From: Alligator mississippiensis
Taxonomy: Eukaryota > Chordata > Crocodylia > Alligatoridae
Assembly (NCBI RefSeq): GCF_030867095.1
Contig: NC_081832.1
Span: 57,955,444-58,019,443 of the forward strand
Direction: 5' to 3'
Length of the DNA: 64,000 nt
Position numbers and translations under genes: made by a program. The notes below the pieces were generated by a model. It ran no database searches. It saw only the letters and a list, made by a program, of their open reading frames with translations, and had not been told where the DNA came from. Numbering within the stretch: the stretch's first letter is position 1; each line of letters opens with the position of its first letter. Below, in pieces: positions 11,400 through 25,159 of the stretch.

Positions 11400-14300
11400 T
11401 TTATAGATCTACAGTCCCTGTTTGTAGCATTTAACTGTTAACTCCTTGGCCTATGTTAGGGAGCTGTCTTTATGTTGGTACCAGTCTCTGGCTGTATCTC
11501 CTTGTAAGCTTCTTTTTTACCTTCAAATGGATGATTTGGGAGCTACAGCCTATTTGCTTTTCCTCCCCTAAGGGTCTCCTAGAACACACAAGAAACCTCC
11601 TTCAATATTACCAGTCAAAACCAAATTTACTCATTATGTGTTGTTTGGCAATATACTGCTTATTTAAAAAAAGACAGGTGAAAAAGTGAAAAAGATGAAG
11701 TGTTAGCTCTTATTCTATTGCAGAAACATCTGTAAAGATATGTGCTGGGAAAATATAGCTACCAACCTTGAACTTTGGTGACTTTTATATTTTATAAGTT
11801 ATTATCAGTGGCCCAGTTTTTAATTGCTCCTTGGAACTGGCTGTCTTTTTGTACTTCATCCAAATAGCTAGATATATTTTGCTTCTAGTTAAGATAGTTT
11901 TATCTAATCAAGTCCAGGTTTGTATCTTTTTCCAAAGCCACCACCTGGGAAGTCCTCTGGAAAGTTGTCCAAATACATCTTGCCTTTGGGTTTGCTAGGA
12001 TGTATTACTACCAGTGTGTAGGCCCTTTGCTGGGACCAGTGTTCATGCAGAGCTTGCGTAGACTTTCAGAAATATACCTCAGTATATTACAAATGATCTT
12101 TAATCTTGAGTCCTATGAATGTGTCAGTTTGTTTTATAATAATATTTTTTTTATTATTTAAACGCATGTTCTTTTTAGAGATCTTTAAGGAAGACCATAA
12201 GAGCGAGATCCTGCTTTAACTATTAGGTTCCTTTGGGGGGTTAGGTTTTTAAGTGCAATCATATTTCACCCTGTTTGAGCCCCTGAACCTTAAAGTCACA
12301 AAAAGAAGTGAAGAGGAGAATACACTTGCTTTTTTTGTATAAAAACTTTTTTTTGCCAAACAAGAAGACTAGAATAAAATTATGCTTAGGCATCTAAATC
12401 CACTTATGTACCTAATAAGTGGAATAGGATTTGGCCAATAGTGTCTAGTTCAAGTGTGTGATTAAAGTGGGATAATTTTTTACACAAGGAATATTGGACC
12501 TTGCAGCCCTGATCCTACAGGGGTTCGTTTTTGTGCGTAGGGACATCTGCATCCATTGATTTGCTCCATTAAAGGCAGTGAGGCTCTGCCTGCATGAGCC
12601 ATTCATCTTGCACACAACATACTGCAGGATTGTGGCCTGTAACATTCAGCATGATTTTTAGTATCATCTTTTTTTTTTTTCAATCTAAAGTAAATGCAAC
12701 ATAATTTTGCAATTATGTCCTTGAAAATGGCAGAATCAAATTTTGTTTTTCTTTTCTTTCAATGAGTCTGATTTGTTAATTGAACATCACTTTCTATGTA
12801 CTAAAGTATTTCAGTCTTTTTGCACAGAAGAGGTTTATTTTTAAATGGATCATTTTGGATTTATTCTGCAGATGAATGGCTAGTTGCCAAAAATTTAAAG
12901 AAATTGCCTTGGAGATGATCTGTACAACCGAGTTAATAATTACTGCTGTCTTGTTTTTGGTTAACATGTATCCATAAATATTTAAGTAATTTGGCTCCTG
13001 CCATAGAAAAGAAGACTTATTAGTCTTTGCTATGTTTTATGGATGAAATCTTGGTGTTAAAATGTAGGAAAGCACATGGAGTACACTTTATCTCTTGGTA
13101 TGGAGCTTGCTTTATTACATAACTTTTCTCTTGGCAATTGCATAAAATCTTTACAAATGAACTGTAAGGTGAAATGAAAACACTTATTTTATTATATATA
13201 AAATAAGCATATGCACACGTCACGCTCTACAAGCTTGTCACAGTTTTGAAGTGCTTTTTGTGGTTGTGTTCATGACTCCTCAGTGTTCCTAGCCTCCTTT
13301 TTCCAAGGTTTATTATTAGGCAATCTGTGTTGAATTGGGTTGAAACTTAGCATGAATAATCTCGGATTCCCTTTTTCTCCTCCACCACACTCTCTTTTCT
13401 ACTTTTCAATGCATAATCATTCCTCTTATTTCAGTTCTATTTAGCAATAGAATCTAATCTAAATGAGATCAGCTGATTTCCTTGTGTGAATTAAGGTGGG
13501 CAGGATTTTGGTTCCTTCTGAAAAATCCATACATGGGGGATGCCCTTGTCTATATTTTTGTAACAGCAATTTTAAATAATGAAAAAAAAATATCTTACCA
13601 CTTTTTAAAATCAGGACTAAGACTTTAAAAGAGACATCATAAAATGTTTCAGTTTTTAGTATTGAAAAATTGGCTGTTGTGTGCACACTGCAACTTGTAA
13701 TTAAAAAATAAATAAGCATTACTATATTAACATTATAGTGATATTATGCATTGACAAAAAATAAACAGCATAGAAGCAGCCTTGTGCTCTCATGTAATTA
13801 TTCTCTAATACGCTTCTATGAGCATTCCCACCCCCCTGTTTTTTTTCAACATCAATATTACACTAAAAAGAGATGTTGTAACCATCATAGCAAGAGCAGT
13901 ATAGAAATAATAATGGCCACTGAAAAATATTATAGGCCAGTGCAGAAAATACTCTTTCTTTTATCTTTGAGTGCCATGATTCAGAGCCCTACATGTATGT
14001 AAATTCAAATTAGCAGACTCATTTGGTAGTTTTGTCTACAGAAGATCTTTGAATGTTCTCTGTTGAGATAGGCATTTTCAAATGACAACATCCTTGAAAC
14101 CAGCAAAGATTCCAGTTGACTTTGGATCAAGCTCAAAATGCATATTTAGGGACCTGTTTTAAACCAAATTTTAGTTTTGCACAAACAAGTGTGCACTTAA
14201 ATTCTTGTCAACCAAAAATGAAAATGTGGTCAAAATTCTGTCCCCAAAGACAGAATTTCATTAACTTCACTAGGATAGCATAGGTGGGACTGAAGACAGA

Positions 14301-14650
14301 ATTTGTGCACTGGGATATAGGTTTATACCCTTCAAAGCTTATGTTTGGATCTGAATCTTCCTATTCTGTCTGATGCTGCTTAAGGCACAAACAAAACTGT
14401 TTCATCTCTGCCTGTCCTGGGCTGCTTTTTGCATTAAGTCCTCTAAATTCTGTTAAATGAATGGATATTTATTGTTCCTCCAACAAAAGAGAAATGCAGC
14501 CGAACAGCATGTGGCCACTCACAAAGGTGCTACTAATTGAATGAAAAAATGGTTTCTCTTGCGATATTCATCTTGAGCATATCATAGGAAGACTGCCTAT
14601 TGCATGCAACAAATTCAGCTCTCAGTCATGTCATATTTCTATAGGTAAAT
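11400..14650. other. Intron sequence, no recognised feature
   Basis: AT-rich sequence with short homopolymers only. Open frames in this stretch are short and unlike any family I know. Confidence 0.55.
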
Positions 14651-14654
14651 TAGC

Positions 14655-14762
14655 AGAGAGAAGTAGTTAGCCATGCTAGTCTGAGATCAGGCAGAAGGCA
14701 GCATAGAGGTGCACGTTAGACTAAGTTAATCAGACATGCCTAAGCTTGTCACTGAGAGAAGA
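14655..14762. repeat. Fragment of an interspersed repeat (end of a TIR element)
   Basis: The motif AGTTAGCCATGCTAGTCTGA and the later CACGTTAGACTAAG resemble the end of the element at 46437 (GTTGTAGCTGTATTAGTCTA). It is probably a single decayed end of the same or a related DNA transposon family. Confidence 0.35.
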
Positions 14763-14769
14763 ACTCGGT

Positions 14770-16440
14770 GTTTTTAAGGAGATGTTTGCTTTATTATTTT
14801 GCAACAAGATAAGTAGAATAGTAATAGATTAAGGTGACCTGATAAATGCAGGCATCATCCTTGTAAACATTTTTACCCATGTTAATTCATTTCCCTAACT
14901 CATTAACTAACATCTTTTTCTTGGTTACAGTTCCATGTAAATAGCACTCTAGATTTCCAAGCCTTGTCTTCCTACCAGATGAACTTGTTTGACACCCCTG
15001 TTAAGCAATTAGAGTTGAAGACATTTAGATAACGGGTAAAACAGAAAGCAGCAACTTGGCAAAGGGGCATAATTAACATATTTGGAATGTAAAAAAAAAA
15101 AAAGTTTTGTGAACCAAGAAATGTTTGAGGACTTTTAGGACTTTTAGGCTGAACTTTCTCTTTCATGTTGGTTTGTCTGAAAGCAATAACAGCGTATGGG
15201 CCAGATTTTCAGATCGCAATGCTCAGCAACTTCCATTGGTTTTAAGACCTGAAGTTCATGATTTTCCATCAGGACTAGTAGGTTTTGACCACACTTGAAA
15301 ACTGGCCCTGAAGTTTTCTTTAAGTTCCTGAATGGGATCTCAACTCTCTTGAAAACCTGGCCTCACTTGTGAGTACAGAACCATTTTGATATGCTGGCCC
15401 TTTAAACTTTGGTATGTATTAAATCTTTTATAGGTGTTTAAACCATGAATTATTTACTTGAGGCACAGATCCATTCTAGTCTGTGGAATGAAAGATGTAT
15501 GCATTTAAGGTTGTGGAAATTAAATACCTAATTTACCACATCTGTTTAACCAATGAAGTGAAATAGCTTGAAGCCATTATGATCCATAAGAGTAAATATG
15601 TATTTGGTTTGCATAATGCTTATAATTCAATAGTCCAAAAGTCTTTATGGTCCATTGTGTAAATCCATATTTATATTCTGTTTACAAACTATATGTTTGA
15701 GTTAATAGACCTAGCACTTCCAAAGGAGTCGTTGCAGCGTAGTGTGAAAATTCTTCCTATTTCAAGCACTATTGACCCAGTAGGCTCTCTTGGCTCCGTA
15801 GGAGCTGTCACAGTGACTGTTAATCCATACTTGGCAAATATGCACTGAAAGCACCCATAAGTTTTAAAGTAAAACAAAATTAGTTTTCAGGTGCTGCAAA
15901 CTGAATTCCTAAATGAAATGATTCAGGAATATTTCTATATTTCCATATGTTACTCTATAACAATTTTTTTTCTTTCCATTTGTGAAATGAGGAGGAGAAA
16001 TATGGTTAAGTATATACCTATCTGTCATATTTACAAGTGAAAAGCAGTATATTGCAACTAATTCCATCATTATTTTGCTATAATGTAAATTATCAAAGAA
16101 GCCTATCTACAGCTAACTATTAAGCAGAATGAAATCCTTCCTAAATTTAGAAGTGATGCTCATTTCATTCTAAATTTCTATGTTGTTTGAATCAGCTCTG
16201 CAATTTTTCAAAATATTCACTTCATTATGAGAGGTCCACACACACATTGCTTCTCGAATGAAGAGTAGAGTTGTTAGGTGCATGTTTTGTAAAGATCCTT
16301 AGTTTTCTCAAGATAAAATACTTAAACTCATTCACTTGGAAAATTGTTGTTATTTTCAATTTTAAACAAAGCTCTTCTTAAGGCTTAGGAATGTTTGCAA
16401 AGTATAGGTTTTATTTGTAGGTAGGCACCTACCTAAATTG
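14770..16440. other. Intron sequence, no recognised feature
   Basis: AT-rich sequence. I see no coding match, terminal repeat or structured RNA. Confidence 0.5.
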
Positions 16441-16504
16441 TTGTGAGACGAAGGTTTCTTTGTGGCCTGCTCATGGCACACAGAGCCAATTTCATAGGCA
16501 TTTT

Positions 16505-16905
16505 GCAGTGGCTCGGCTCCTTGGTGCCGATTGGTGGAGATGCCGCCCTCCCCCTCCCCCCCCCCGTGCTGATTGATAGAGATGCCCAGGGAGGAGGGGG
16601 CAGCTGCCATCTTGATGGCTGGCTACCCTTCATGCGGCCTTGCCCCTTGGCACTGATTGGCAGGGAAGCCCTGGGAAGGAGGAAGGACAAGTACACAGCT
16701 GCCATTTTGATTGCTGGCTGCTCTTCATGCTGTCCCATCCCTGAGTGCTGATTGGCAGAGAAGCCCTGGAGGGGTGTGTGTGTAGAGGAGGGATGAAGGC
16801 ACAGCCACCATCTTGGAGAGGCTCAGTAGGGGGAGGTGGGACAGGTGAGCCGCTGCCACCTTGTCCATTGCCCTTCGTTCCATGATGCCAATTGGCAGTT
16901 TCCCC
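16505..16905. repeat. Degenerate tandem repeat, period about 95 bp, with YY1-like and CCAAT motifs
   Basis: Units of about 95 bp repeat the order GCCATCTTG / GCTGGCT / TTCATGC / TGATTGGCAG / AAGCCCTGG. The YY1-like motif occurs at 16606 and 16701 (95 apart), with a variant at 16805. The inverted CCAAT box (ATTGG) occurs at 16530, 16656, 16751 and 16891, with a mutated ATTGA at 16572. The block is GC-rich against an AT-rich background. Open frames through it on both strands are an effect of composition. It could be a minisatellite or the remains of a regulatory part of a transposable element. Confidence 0.65.
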
Positions 16906-16919
16906 TACCCAGCAGTGAG

Positions 16920-19900
16920 GACCAGTGAGGGGAGACAGTGTTTTATTTTATTTTAATTGTTGATTTAGCAGACAATCTTGAATCCCTTGCTGTGTCCCTC
17001 AAATGAATTTGTAGGTGGCCACAAAATCACCTCTCAGCTTTCTCTTGCAGTTAACTAAAATATATTTTAGTTAAGTATAGCTTTCATACCAAGTTTCAGC
17101 CAAGAATATATTATAAGAGTTGGTTCATAAGCTCCTGAAAATAGGTTTGTAATGGACATGCCATGAGACACAACTATAATTATTTTTGTTAATTTCCATG
17201 CCTAGAAATTAATAGTTTTCACTGATCTACTGTAATATGGCACAAGTAACTGTTTTCAAAGAAACAATAGTAATTTCAGTAAACTTGCTGTAAGAGAAGA
17301 TTTAGTTAAAATATGTTCTCCCTTATGCAAAGGACTTATACATGTCTCTGCCAATTCAGATCCCATATAAGCCTTATTTTGGAGTCTTAAAATAATGCTA
17401 ATTTCTTGTGCTGGATCAGGACAAGGGTGAATTTCATATTGTATTGACATAAAATTCAGACCACTAACTGACTTTCACTTCAAAGAAATTTAAGTCTGAG
17501 CATGGACTGGGTCAGTAGGTTTCATACCCGTTGCTGTCAGTTGCTCGTTGTGAAGTGAGTGGGTAGTCTCAGTACTTACTACTTGACAAAAAGACCACAT
17601 CAGAAAATACATAGCTCCCTTTGGCAGTTTTAGGAGGGTGACATAACCTCAGGAGTCTTGGCACAGAGCTATTCTGTCACTTCTAGAGTTTCTCCCTTAA
17701 TTTTCATTAATAAAGTACAGTAGTGGAGCAAAGTGAAAAGGGCCTACATGACTTTTGCCAACACTAAACCCATTCTGCTCACTAAATGGAGGACTTTAGT
17801 TTCCAGCTATATCTTGTTGTTGCCTTTTGCCACTTCGAATAAATTAATAAAAATAAACCTTCCTGCTCTGAATCACAGCACTGTCTTAGGAGAGGTGTGT
17901 GCTAATGAAAGGACTTGAGAGTAAAATTTAATTTTGATTAACTTTTTAATTGGATTGACTTTTTGAGAGCAGGATGATGTATGAACGTTTGATATGTCAC
18001 TTGACATTTTAGTTATGAGGCATCAATTCTACAGTATATACTGACTAGATAACCATCTCAGTGCAAAGGCTGCAGTTATCTAGAGCAGATTCAAAATAAA
18101 AGTTTCTTATCAAAACAAAGGCCTTTTTCATACCAGAAATGTTGGTGTGTATGGATATTTGTGGAAGCTATTAATTTTATATGCAGATATTTCATATAAA
18201 ACATACTTTGACTTTTTTCTTTAAGTAGTGTCTCTGGAAATCAATTAAAATAATATAGTCTTTTTGTTTGTTTTTGTTTTACTCATGTAATTTATAGATA
18301 AGAAATCTACAAAACGAACCTATTCCTGGGGAGAAAGGGTAAAGGTAGAATAAGCCTATTTTTATTTTTTCCTCTATGGTTATTCTTTTCAATATGCGTT
18401 GGAAACCAGTTATAGTAAAAAAAAAAAAATTAAAAAAAAATGAAACTGTATGGAGGAACAAAATGGTGTTTAGTGTATTTTGTTAAAGAATGATTGTATT
18501 GTTTTTGCCATGATGTTAAATAATATGTATTGACTGTGATATAAACAAAGATTTCATGCTTCTCCTAGGTAGTTAGGAGTTGAAATATTTGACAGGGTAG
18601 AAGAAAAATGCATGGATGGGGGAAAAGCAGGAGAGAAGTTATTACCTCCAAGTTCACCTTTCTTACTCAGTTTCCGTCTGTTTATTTATTGTAACTCTTT
18701 TATTTTTTCCCCACTTACAATCTGTTCTTTTGACCACTTTGCTTTATTAAAGCTAGACATCTGCAGCTCTGTTCTCTTTGCTCTTTGGGAGTGAACGAAC
18801 ATTGACAGCACTGTACATTTGCACTTTTGAATAAATTGTAGGATTGCTACTGCCATTTTTGCCATAGTTTCTATAGTTGAACTACTTTAGAAATGTTTGC
18901 TTTTGAAAGAAGAGCACAGGTACTGTGTTGACGATCTGCTACAGAGAATGTACCTTTTTTCTGTGGCTTTTTTGAGTTTTTTACAGAAAGACGGTATGGA
19001 GAGAAGTATTTATTTCGGGTGTGAGAATTTTGAGTGTGGTGGAACACCGGATTTAAGAGTCTCATACCTGACCCTCTCTCTGAGTTCCCAAACTGAAGGA
19101 GTTATGGTTTTTGATTTTGAATTAAACTGTAGCATTTACTTTGGTAGAACAGGGATCCTTAATATGCACATTCTGTTTTTTGGCCTAAGCATAAAATACA
19201 ATGTATATAAAACAACTCAGATGCCTAAAGGTTATTTGCCATTGTGCTTCAGAGTGCAGCCAAAACACAGATACTGTGCTTTTGTGTTCAAATATACAAC
19301 ACTTGTCATTGATTTACAGAAGATCCAGATCTACTTATGAAACAGCAGCAGCATTTTTCTATGCCATACTGCATTTAGGCATCTGGATTTCATACTTTCA
19401 GCTTTGTAAAATATATAAGATACATTCTGATAGTGACGCTGATCTCGGTGTAGAATGTGTCAGTGTTACATACTATCCCTCAGTCTTTGAAACATAGCCA
19501 AGTAACATGTGAAACATGAAGGCCTGCAATGAGACTATAAGGGCATGAATCTCAGATTCATGAAGTTAAGAGTTCTGCGCGCACCATAGTTTCAGAATCA
19601 AGTCCTTAGCACTGATAGAAAAATCATAGCAAGATGCTATTTCAGAACAGTTGTCGTCAGTCTTAGTGACTGGGAGAGTATGATTAGGGGAAACTCAGTA
19701 TTGGATCAGACTATTATTATTGTGACTAATAATTCAGAAGAAAACTGAAATTTCCTATGTGGAAGTGTCTTGTCTGAAATCAGCCTGCTTTCTACCAGTT
19801 CCATAGTCTCTAGAACCATTCATTAAAGAAACTTTCTTCTAGATAAGCCTTAAGTAATAGTGCCCAACCCAAAGGCCATTGATGTCAACAGAAAGCCTGC

Positions 19901-20690
19901 TAGTGACTTCAGTGAGCTTTGAATAAGGCCAATGGGCTCCTAATAAATAAAAAATGTAACAGCTGTAGGTCAGCAAGTGAAATGTCATTTATTGTGACAT
20001 TTTTCCATAGTGTGTAGAGACGTAGGATGGCTGCAACCAGCCTATAGTTTATAAGGTAACTAGTCAATTGGTACAAAGATGAAGGGAGAGCAAATCCCAT
20101 TTTTTTTTATCTTTCACGTCTCTGAAGCCAAATTGGGATTTTAAGAAAAATAAAAAAATGATACCATCCTTTTGTTCCATTCACAATCTGGAAATCTGCC
20201 TGCAGGTCCACAGTAGCTTCTGAATGTTTCTAATAAAAATGTTCTATACCGAAGTAGAAAACAGTATTATGCCTGAGATTTATGGAAGGCTGGTGGTGGT
20301 TTCTACTACTTTTAACTATTGGCTAAATTTTACTCTGTTGCATTGCTGTAATTCTGTTGGTGTGACAGATTAAAATATATCCCATGCTTTCTGTTTTCAG
20401 ATTCTGTGCAATGGAAGGCCTTGACTTCTATTCAGAAATGCGTTGTTATGACCCTGCCAAAGTTGAAGGGCAACCAAAGAAGTGTTGGCATGGCATGCTG
20501 ACAAAAAACTGTCAGTCTCATCCCAACAGAATGGTTTTTAGCATGCCCATTAATAACTAGAATAGGTTATTTAATAGAGTTAGTGTTTTCAAATTTGATT
20601 TGGTGATTATTCTACCCCAATTATTTACATCAAATAGATGAGTTGCATGTAGAAAGGAAAGAATATGCAACAACTTTTCTAGATTTACCA
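16920..20690. other. Intron sequence, no recognised feature
   Basis: AT-rich sequence. The longest open frame (18897-19340, 147 codons) shows no domain, no signal peptide and no resemblance to a known family, and is taken as chance. Confidence 0.5.
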
Positions 20691-20697
20691 AGAGGCA

Positions 20698-20800
20698 AAG
20701 GTCTTTGTGATATCTTTTATTGGCTCCTCTATATAGTTGGGAGAGAGGTCGGACAAGTTTTGGGGCATTCTTGCATATGACTTCTGAGAGTCAACTTAAT
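20698..20800. repeat. Fragment of the foldback/TIR repeat family
   Basis: GTGATATCTTTTATTGGCTC followed by a variant of AGTTGGGAGAGAGGTCGGAC and a CATTCTTGCATATGACTTCT stretch matches the left arm and loop of the foldback element at 11249. Only one arm is evident, so this is a partial copy. Confidence 0.5.
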
Positions 20801-21044
20801 TTCTTAGGGTCAACTCTTTTGGAATCTGTGGGCAAAAGGTCTTCCCCAAACCTTCCAAATGCCTTACTCTGAGTGCTGAATTCTTCCATACTTGCTAGTT
20901 CTTTAGCTGATTTTTTCCCCCCCTCCTCCCTTTTTTTGTCCTTTCAGTGAAAGCAATAATAACTTAAAGAACTAAGTTTAATTAGCAATAGTATAAAAAA
21001 AAAAAATCACAATTTTTTTTTCTATTTAGCCATATATGGGCAAG

Positions 21045-21330
21045 TCTACATGAGATGTTTACTCTGCAGTTGACTAATTAACTGTGAAGTAAATGTCTCA
21101 GCATCTACACATGCACCCCTATTACAGCTCACAAAACTAATAAACTCTACAGCAGTGTAGGACTTGTATGCTGCAGGTTTTTTTCATGTGCAGCAGTGCA
21201 TGTGTAGATGCTGACCCAGCTGACTAAGGCATGAGGGTGCTTCAGTGCAGGGGCTGCCTGCTGATTAGCTCCACACTGAAGCACTGTTGTTCCCCAGATA
21301 ACCCCACCGCAACACATTGAGCCTTGCTGG
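21045..21330. mobile_element. MITE-like element with a perfect 19-bp inverted repeat
   Basis: A GGGCAAGTCTACATG start resembles the ends of other elements here (58561, 30814). Inside it, TCAGCATCTACACATGCAC at 21098-21116 is exactly the reverse complement of 21196-21214. The outer right boundary is uncertain. No coding capacity is seen. Confidence 0.5.
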
Positions 21331-21821
21331 AGCAGCCCAAGGCTGACAGGCTGACCCGTAGGACTTCCTGCCAGCCAGGGCTGCTTTGACTCAGCTCAGT
21401 GTGCTGTGCTGCAGGCACACATGTAAACTACACATCCGGGAGCTTCCCAGGAGCAATAAGCTGTTGAGTAATAAACTCTGCAGTTTATTCCTGCCCCTTA
21501 ATGGCACATACAAATGCACCCAGTCTCTAGTAATTAAGATAAAATTCCTTGAATTGCCTAAATTGGCACGATTAAGGCAGATGAATAGGGGGTTGCTTTG
21601 CGAGGGCTTAGTTTGTGGAGGAGGAATGTGATTTTTAATAATTATGAGTGTCAGCAGGAGTAAGAAGCATAGAAGAGGTCTCATGGAAGGAATGGAGGCA
21701 AGCTTGGCCAAGTAATGTAGTAATGTGAGATTTTCTTGTGTATGTAGCTTTTGTTGGGGGTGTCCTATTTTAGAAGTAGAGTTTGGAATAGGCTTTGCTA
21801 ATACACATGCGTAAATAAAAA

Positions 21822-22380
21822 TACCCTATTTTCTCACAATTAACATACCCCCAGATATAATGCACCCTATTTTTGGAATGACCCAAGAAGGAAAAAAGCT
21901 CTTACCTTGAAATATAGGTAAATACCTAAGAGCTGAGGGTTAGGGGCTTTAGAACCACATTCCAGGTCTAGGGTCTTGGGAACTGGGAACCACATTCTGG
22001 GTCTAGAGTTTTGGGAACTAGAGAGCCATATACCTGGGCTCAAGGCATGCTAGCTCTGACCCCATGGCCCAGCCAAAACCAGCCATGTCAGCACACAGGC
22101 CACACACTGGGACCTAATCTAGTCACAGCAGGATGGGGTACCATGTGACAGGTCTGGGCCTGATCAGGCTACAGCAGGGTTGGGAGTCATGTGATGGCTC
22201 CAGCCCTCCCAGAGCCACAGAAATTAGTACTGTCACTGCTCTGCCCCCTCTACTGTCGTAGTCACATGTCTGGAGCCATGCAGTGTCGTTTTCCTCGCGT
22301 ATTACTCGTATACCAATTTGCCTAATTGGTTTTGGGGGAGTGGGGAAAGTGCAGGTTATATGTAAGAAAATAAATAATAA
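21822..22380. mobile_element. Non-autonomous DNA transposon with TACCCTATTTTCTCAC-type ends
   Basis: The left end (TACCCTATTTTCTCACAATT) and the reverse complement of the right end (TTATTTTCTTACATATAACC, next to an AAT repeat at about 22371-22385) align over about 25 bases, so this is a terminal-inverted-repeat element of about 560 bp. The interior has a 35-bp tandem duplication and no coding region. The ends resemble those of the elements at 25751 and 27399. The superfamily is not clear. Confidence 0.55.
21952..22021. repeat. Two-copy tandem repeat, 35-bp unit
   Basis: GAACCACATTCCAGGTCTAG and GAACCACATTCTGGGTCTAG start successive 35-base units at 21952 and 21987, each ending in TTGGGAACT. 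The duplication lies inside the DNA transposon at 21822-22380. Confidence 0.8.
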
Positions 22381-22384
22381 TAAT

Positions 22385-25155
22385 AAGATAAATTGTAATT
22401 GAGTATACTGGGATGTTTGGCTTAGTCATATTGGTTTTATATAAGGTAATATATTACAAGGAAATATTGTTCAACCTAGATTTTCTTTGCATTCAAGAAA
22501 CCTTAGAAAAGTTCAGTGTTTATATTTACAGGCAAAGTAATCATAACATTTTATGTTCAGAGAGGCCTTGGAGGCTCTCTAATTTTTCATTATTATTCCA
22601 ATACCTTCAGATGGATCATTTTTAATACTGTGTAAATGGTTTGGATCATCTGCCTTCATCTTTAATTGACTAGTGTCTACTTAAAGACTAATGAAACCTC
22701 AGGAATAGTGATTGATGGACAACATAAAACATCCATTACTGTAGAGAGCAGTGACAAAGGACTAACAATTGCATTTTTAGTGCCTTAAATTGTATTTAAA
22801 CAACAGGCACTTAGGTTTTTTTTGTCTCTGTTGTCAAAGCTACACTTAATTTTAAATAGGTCTCTCAAAGTAAGCCAGTAGATTGTTAAAATCAGGCAAA
22901 ATAAGATAAACAGTGCCCCCCCCCAAAAAAAACAAACAAACCACAGATTGAGTATACTTTACTTTTTTCTGGGGAGAAAATTAAATAGGAAATAAGTACC
23001 TATGTGCTGTATGCTTCTGGGTTCTGGTTTTATTGGTAGGGTGGGGTTGAATCATTATTCTTGTCTAAGTGCTAAACTGCCACACTAAAATAGTGTCTCT
23101 TTGAAAGATGAGCCTGAAATGAAAGAAAAGTTTGAAACGTCATCCCTAGCTATGTTCCTTCCAGTTTAGGTCATACAAGCTTGCATTTATTGTGTGCTAT
23201 ACAAAAATTAGGGCTTCTTTGTTCAGGCTTTTGGTCTAGCCTCTTCAAAAATCATCGCTGAATAAGGAAGATTTTGATATCCTAGATTCAGAGGTTTGTT
23301 TGTTGGGTTTTTTTTTTTTTTTTTTTCATCCAAAAGCTCCAGATCCTTGTTACAAAATTTCTGTCACAAAATGGGCAAACTTCATATTCTTTTCTTGATC
23401 TGCTCCTTCCTCAGCTATGCTCCATTTCTCATCACAGTCTCCATCTTTCTCCTCTTCCTACCCCTTTTTTAGGGTAGATAGTTTACAGTTGTGTGCCACA
23501 TGTGTGTTTGTAGAATCCAAGATGGCTTACTTGTATATTGCTTCTGAGCACCAGAATGAGTAGTGATTGGGCTTTTTTTACATTTATGAGATGGATCTAC
23601 TTTGAGTTGTGGGTAGATATCCTTAGAGACCTCATGTTAGCTTACCTGCATCGAAGGCACTAGTTAAAATGCATAACTTGTCATTACTAAGAAATATCTG
23701 CTAATGGACCACACCATTAGGTAACAGTAAGATGGGTTGTTATCATGGTACATCTAGAAATCATATATTTAAAATTTTTAGTTCACTGAGACTTTACTGA
23801 CACAAGAAGCTACACAAATATTGTCAAAGTATAAAGAATAAAACCTTCAGATACATGTCTGATTTCAGATCCATCCATGGTATGACTTCACATTTCATGT
23901 TTTATTTGTTATAATTTTTGGGGTAAGGATATGGTTAGTCAAAAGACAATTCATGAAGGATAATTGGGTTGATATTAGGACTGGTCAGAAGTTACTGCAG
24001 AATAGTTGGTGAATAGTTGAGGGTATCTGTACTTCTATAAGTTCTTATTTAGACAAACACTCCAGTTTATTTTGGGTGGCCTACTGTTTTCATACCTTGG
24101 TGCCATTCCATCATCTTGTGGTTTCTGGGTTTTGTTTCCTTCAAAAAGACATTCAGGAAGTATCTCTATGAGGTCTTTAAAGACACTTATGCAAGCTTTA
24201 TATGAGATTAGAAAACTATAGAGACGGATAACAATATCAGCTGTATCTTTTTTAATCTGGAAGAATCAGATTGAAATGAAGTGTTACTTTGAGTTCAAAG
24301 CACTTAAAGAATTATTGTTCTTAAAATATTTTGAGATTCTATCAAAACAGGTGTTTCTAATTTCACTAATAAAACAAACATGGCTGTTTATAAATGATGA
24401 ACAAGATTCTAATTTCAGTTTAAGTCAGTTAAATTAATTACATCATATTGAGGCATTTAAGCATTATTTTCCTTTCATAAATGGAAAAATTTAAGGAATA
24501 GAGAGACTGAGTGTCCCACAAAGGTATAAAGAATTAGTGGAAATACTGGATTGGACCTCAGATTATGATTTGTTAATTTCTATCTGTAATATAAATTGTA
24601 TTAGAAAATATTATACTATAGAACATTTTTTTGCTGCATTTTCATGCCAGAGAGATATGGGGAGGGGGGAACTGAGCATCATAGGAGAGGAATAGTTCCT
24701 ACCTTTCAGTGATCTGTGAACCTTCATTAAACTTCTGTAAAGCTCACTGACATCCATGGATAAAGCATGCTTTATAAATGCCAGTTACTAATAAAACTCG
24801 TATAATAAAATACATTTCTCTGTGGAATCCACAATATGGAATATCACAAAATACTTTTCAGAGAGATGTTCAATAACTAAATAAAAAAATAAATGGAGAG
24901 ATATTTAACAAGGTGTGGATCAGCATAGCCCTTTCTTGAGCATTTGTGGTACCCAAAGATGGAGCAGAGTCCCTTACAGAGCCCCTCCCTTCTAAGGGTC
25001 TTTCCAACCTCATTTTTGTGGGGTTTCAAAGAGCCCACTCCTATAGAAAGTCTGAGAGTCAAACTGTTACTGCTTCTCAGTGCAGCAAGGAGGAACAGAC
25101 CAAGAAACTTGATTTGTCATTCTCAAACTCCCCTAGTCAAAGAGTTGGTGTAATT
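22385..25155. other. Intron sequence, no recognised feature
   Basis: AT-rich sequence with a T run at about 23308-23326. No convincing coding or mobile-element match was found. Confidence 0.5.
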
Positions 25156-25159
25156 TGTA

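Noticed and set aside
18897-19340. 147-codon + strand open frame
   Set aside because: No family resemblance and intron-like base composition; its length can arise by chance in 64 kb.
20387-20460. Good acceptor (TTTCTGTTTTCAG) followed by an ATG-containing stretch, considered as GABRB2 exon 4
   Set aside because: The translation does not match DYTLTMYFQQ in any frame and no donor of the right spacing is evident.
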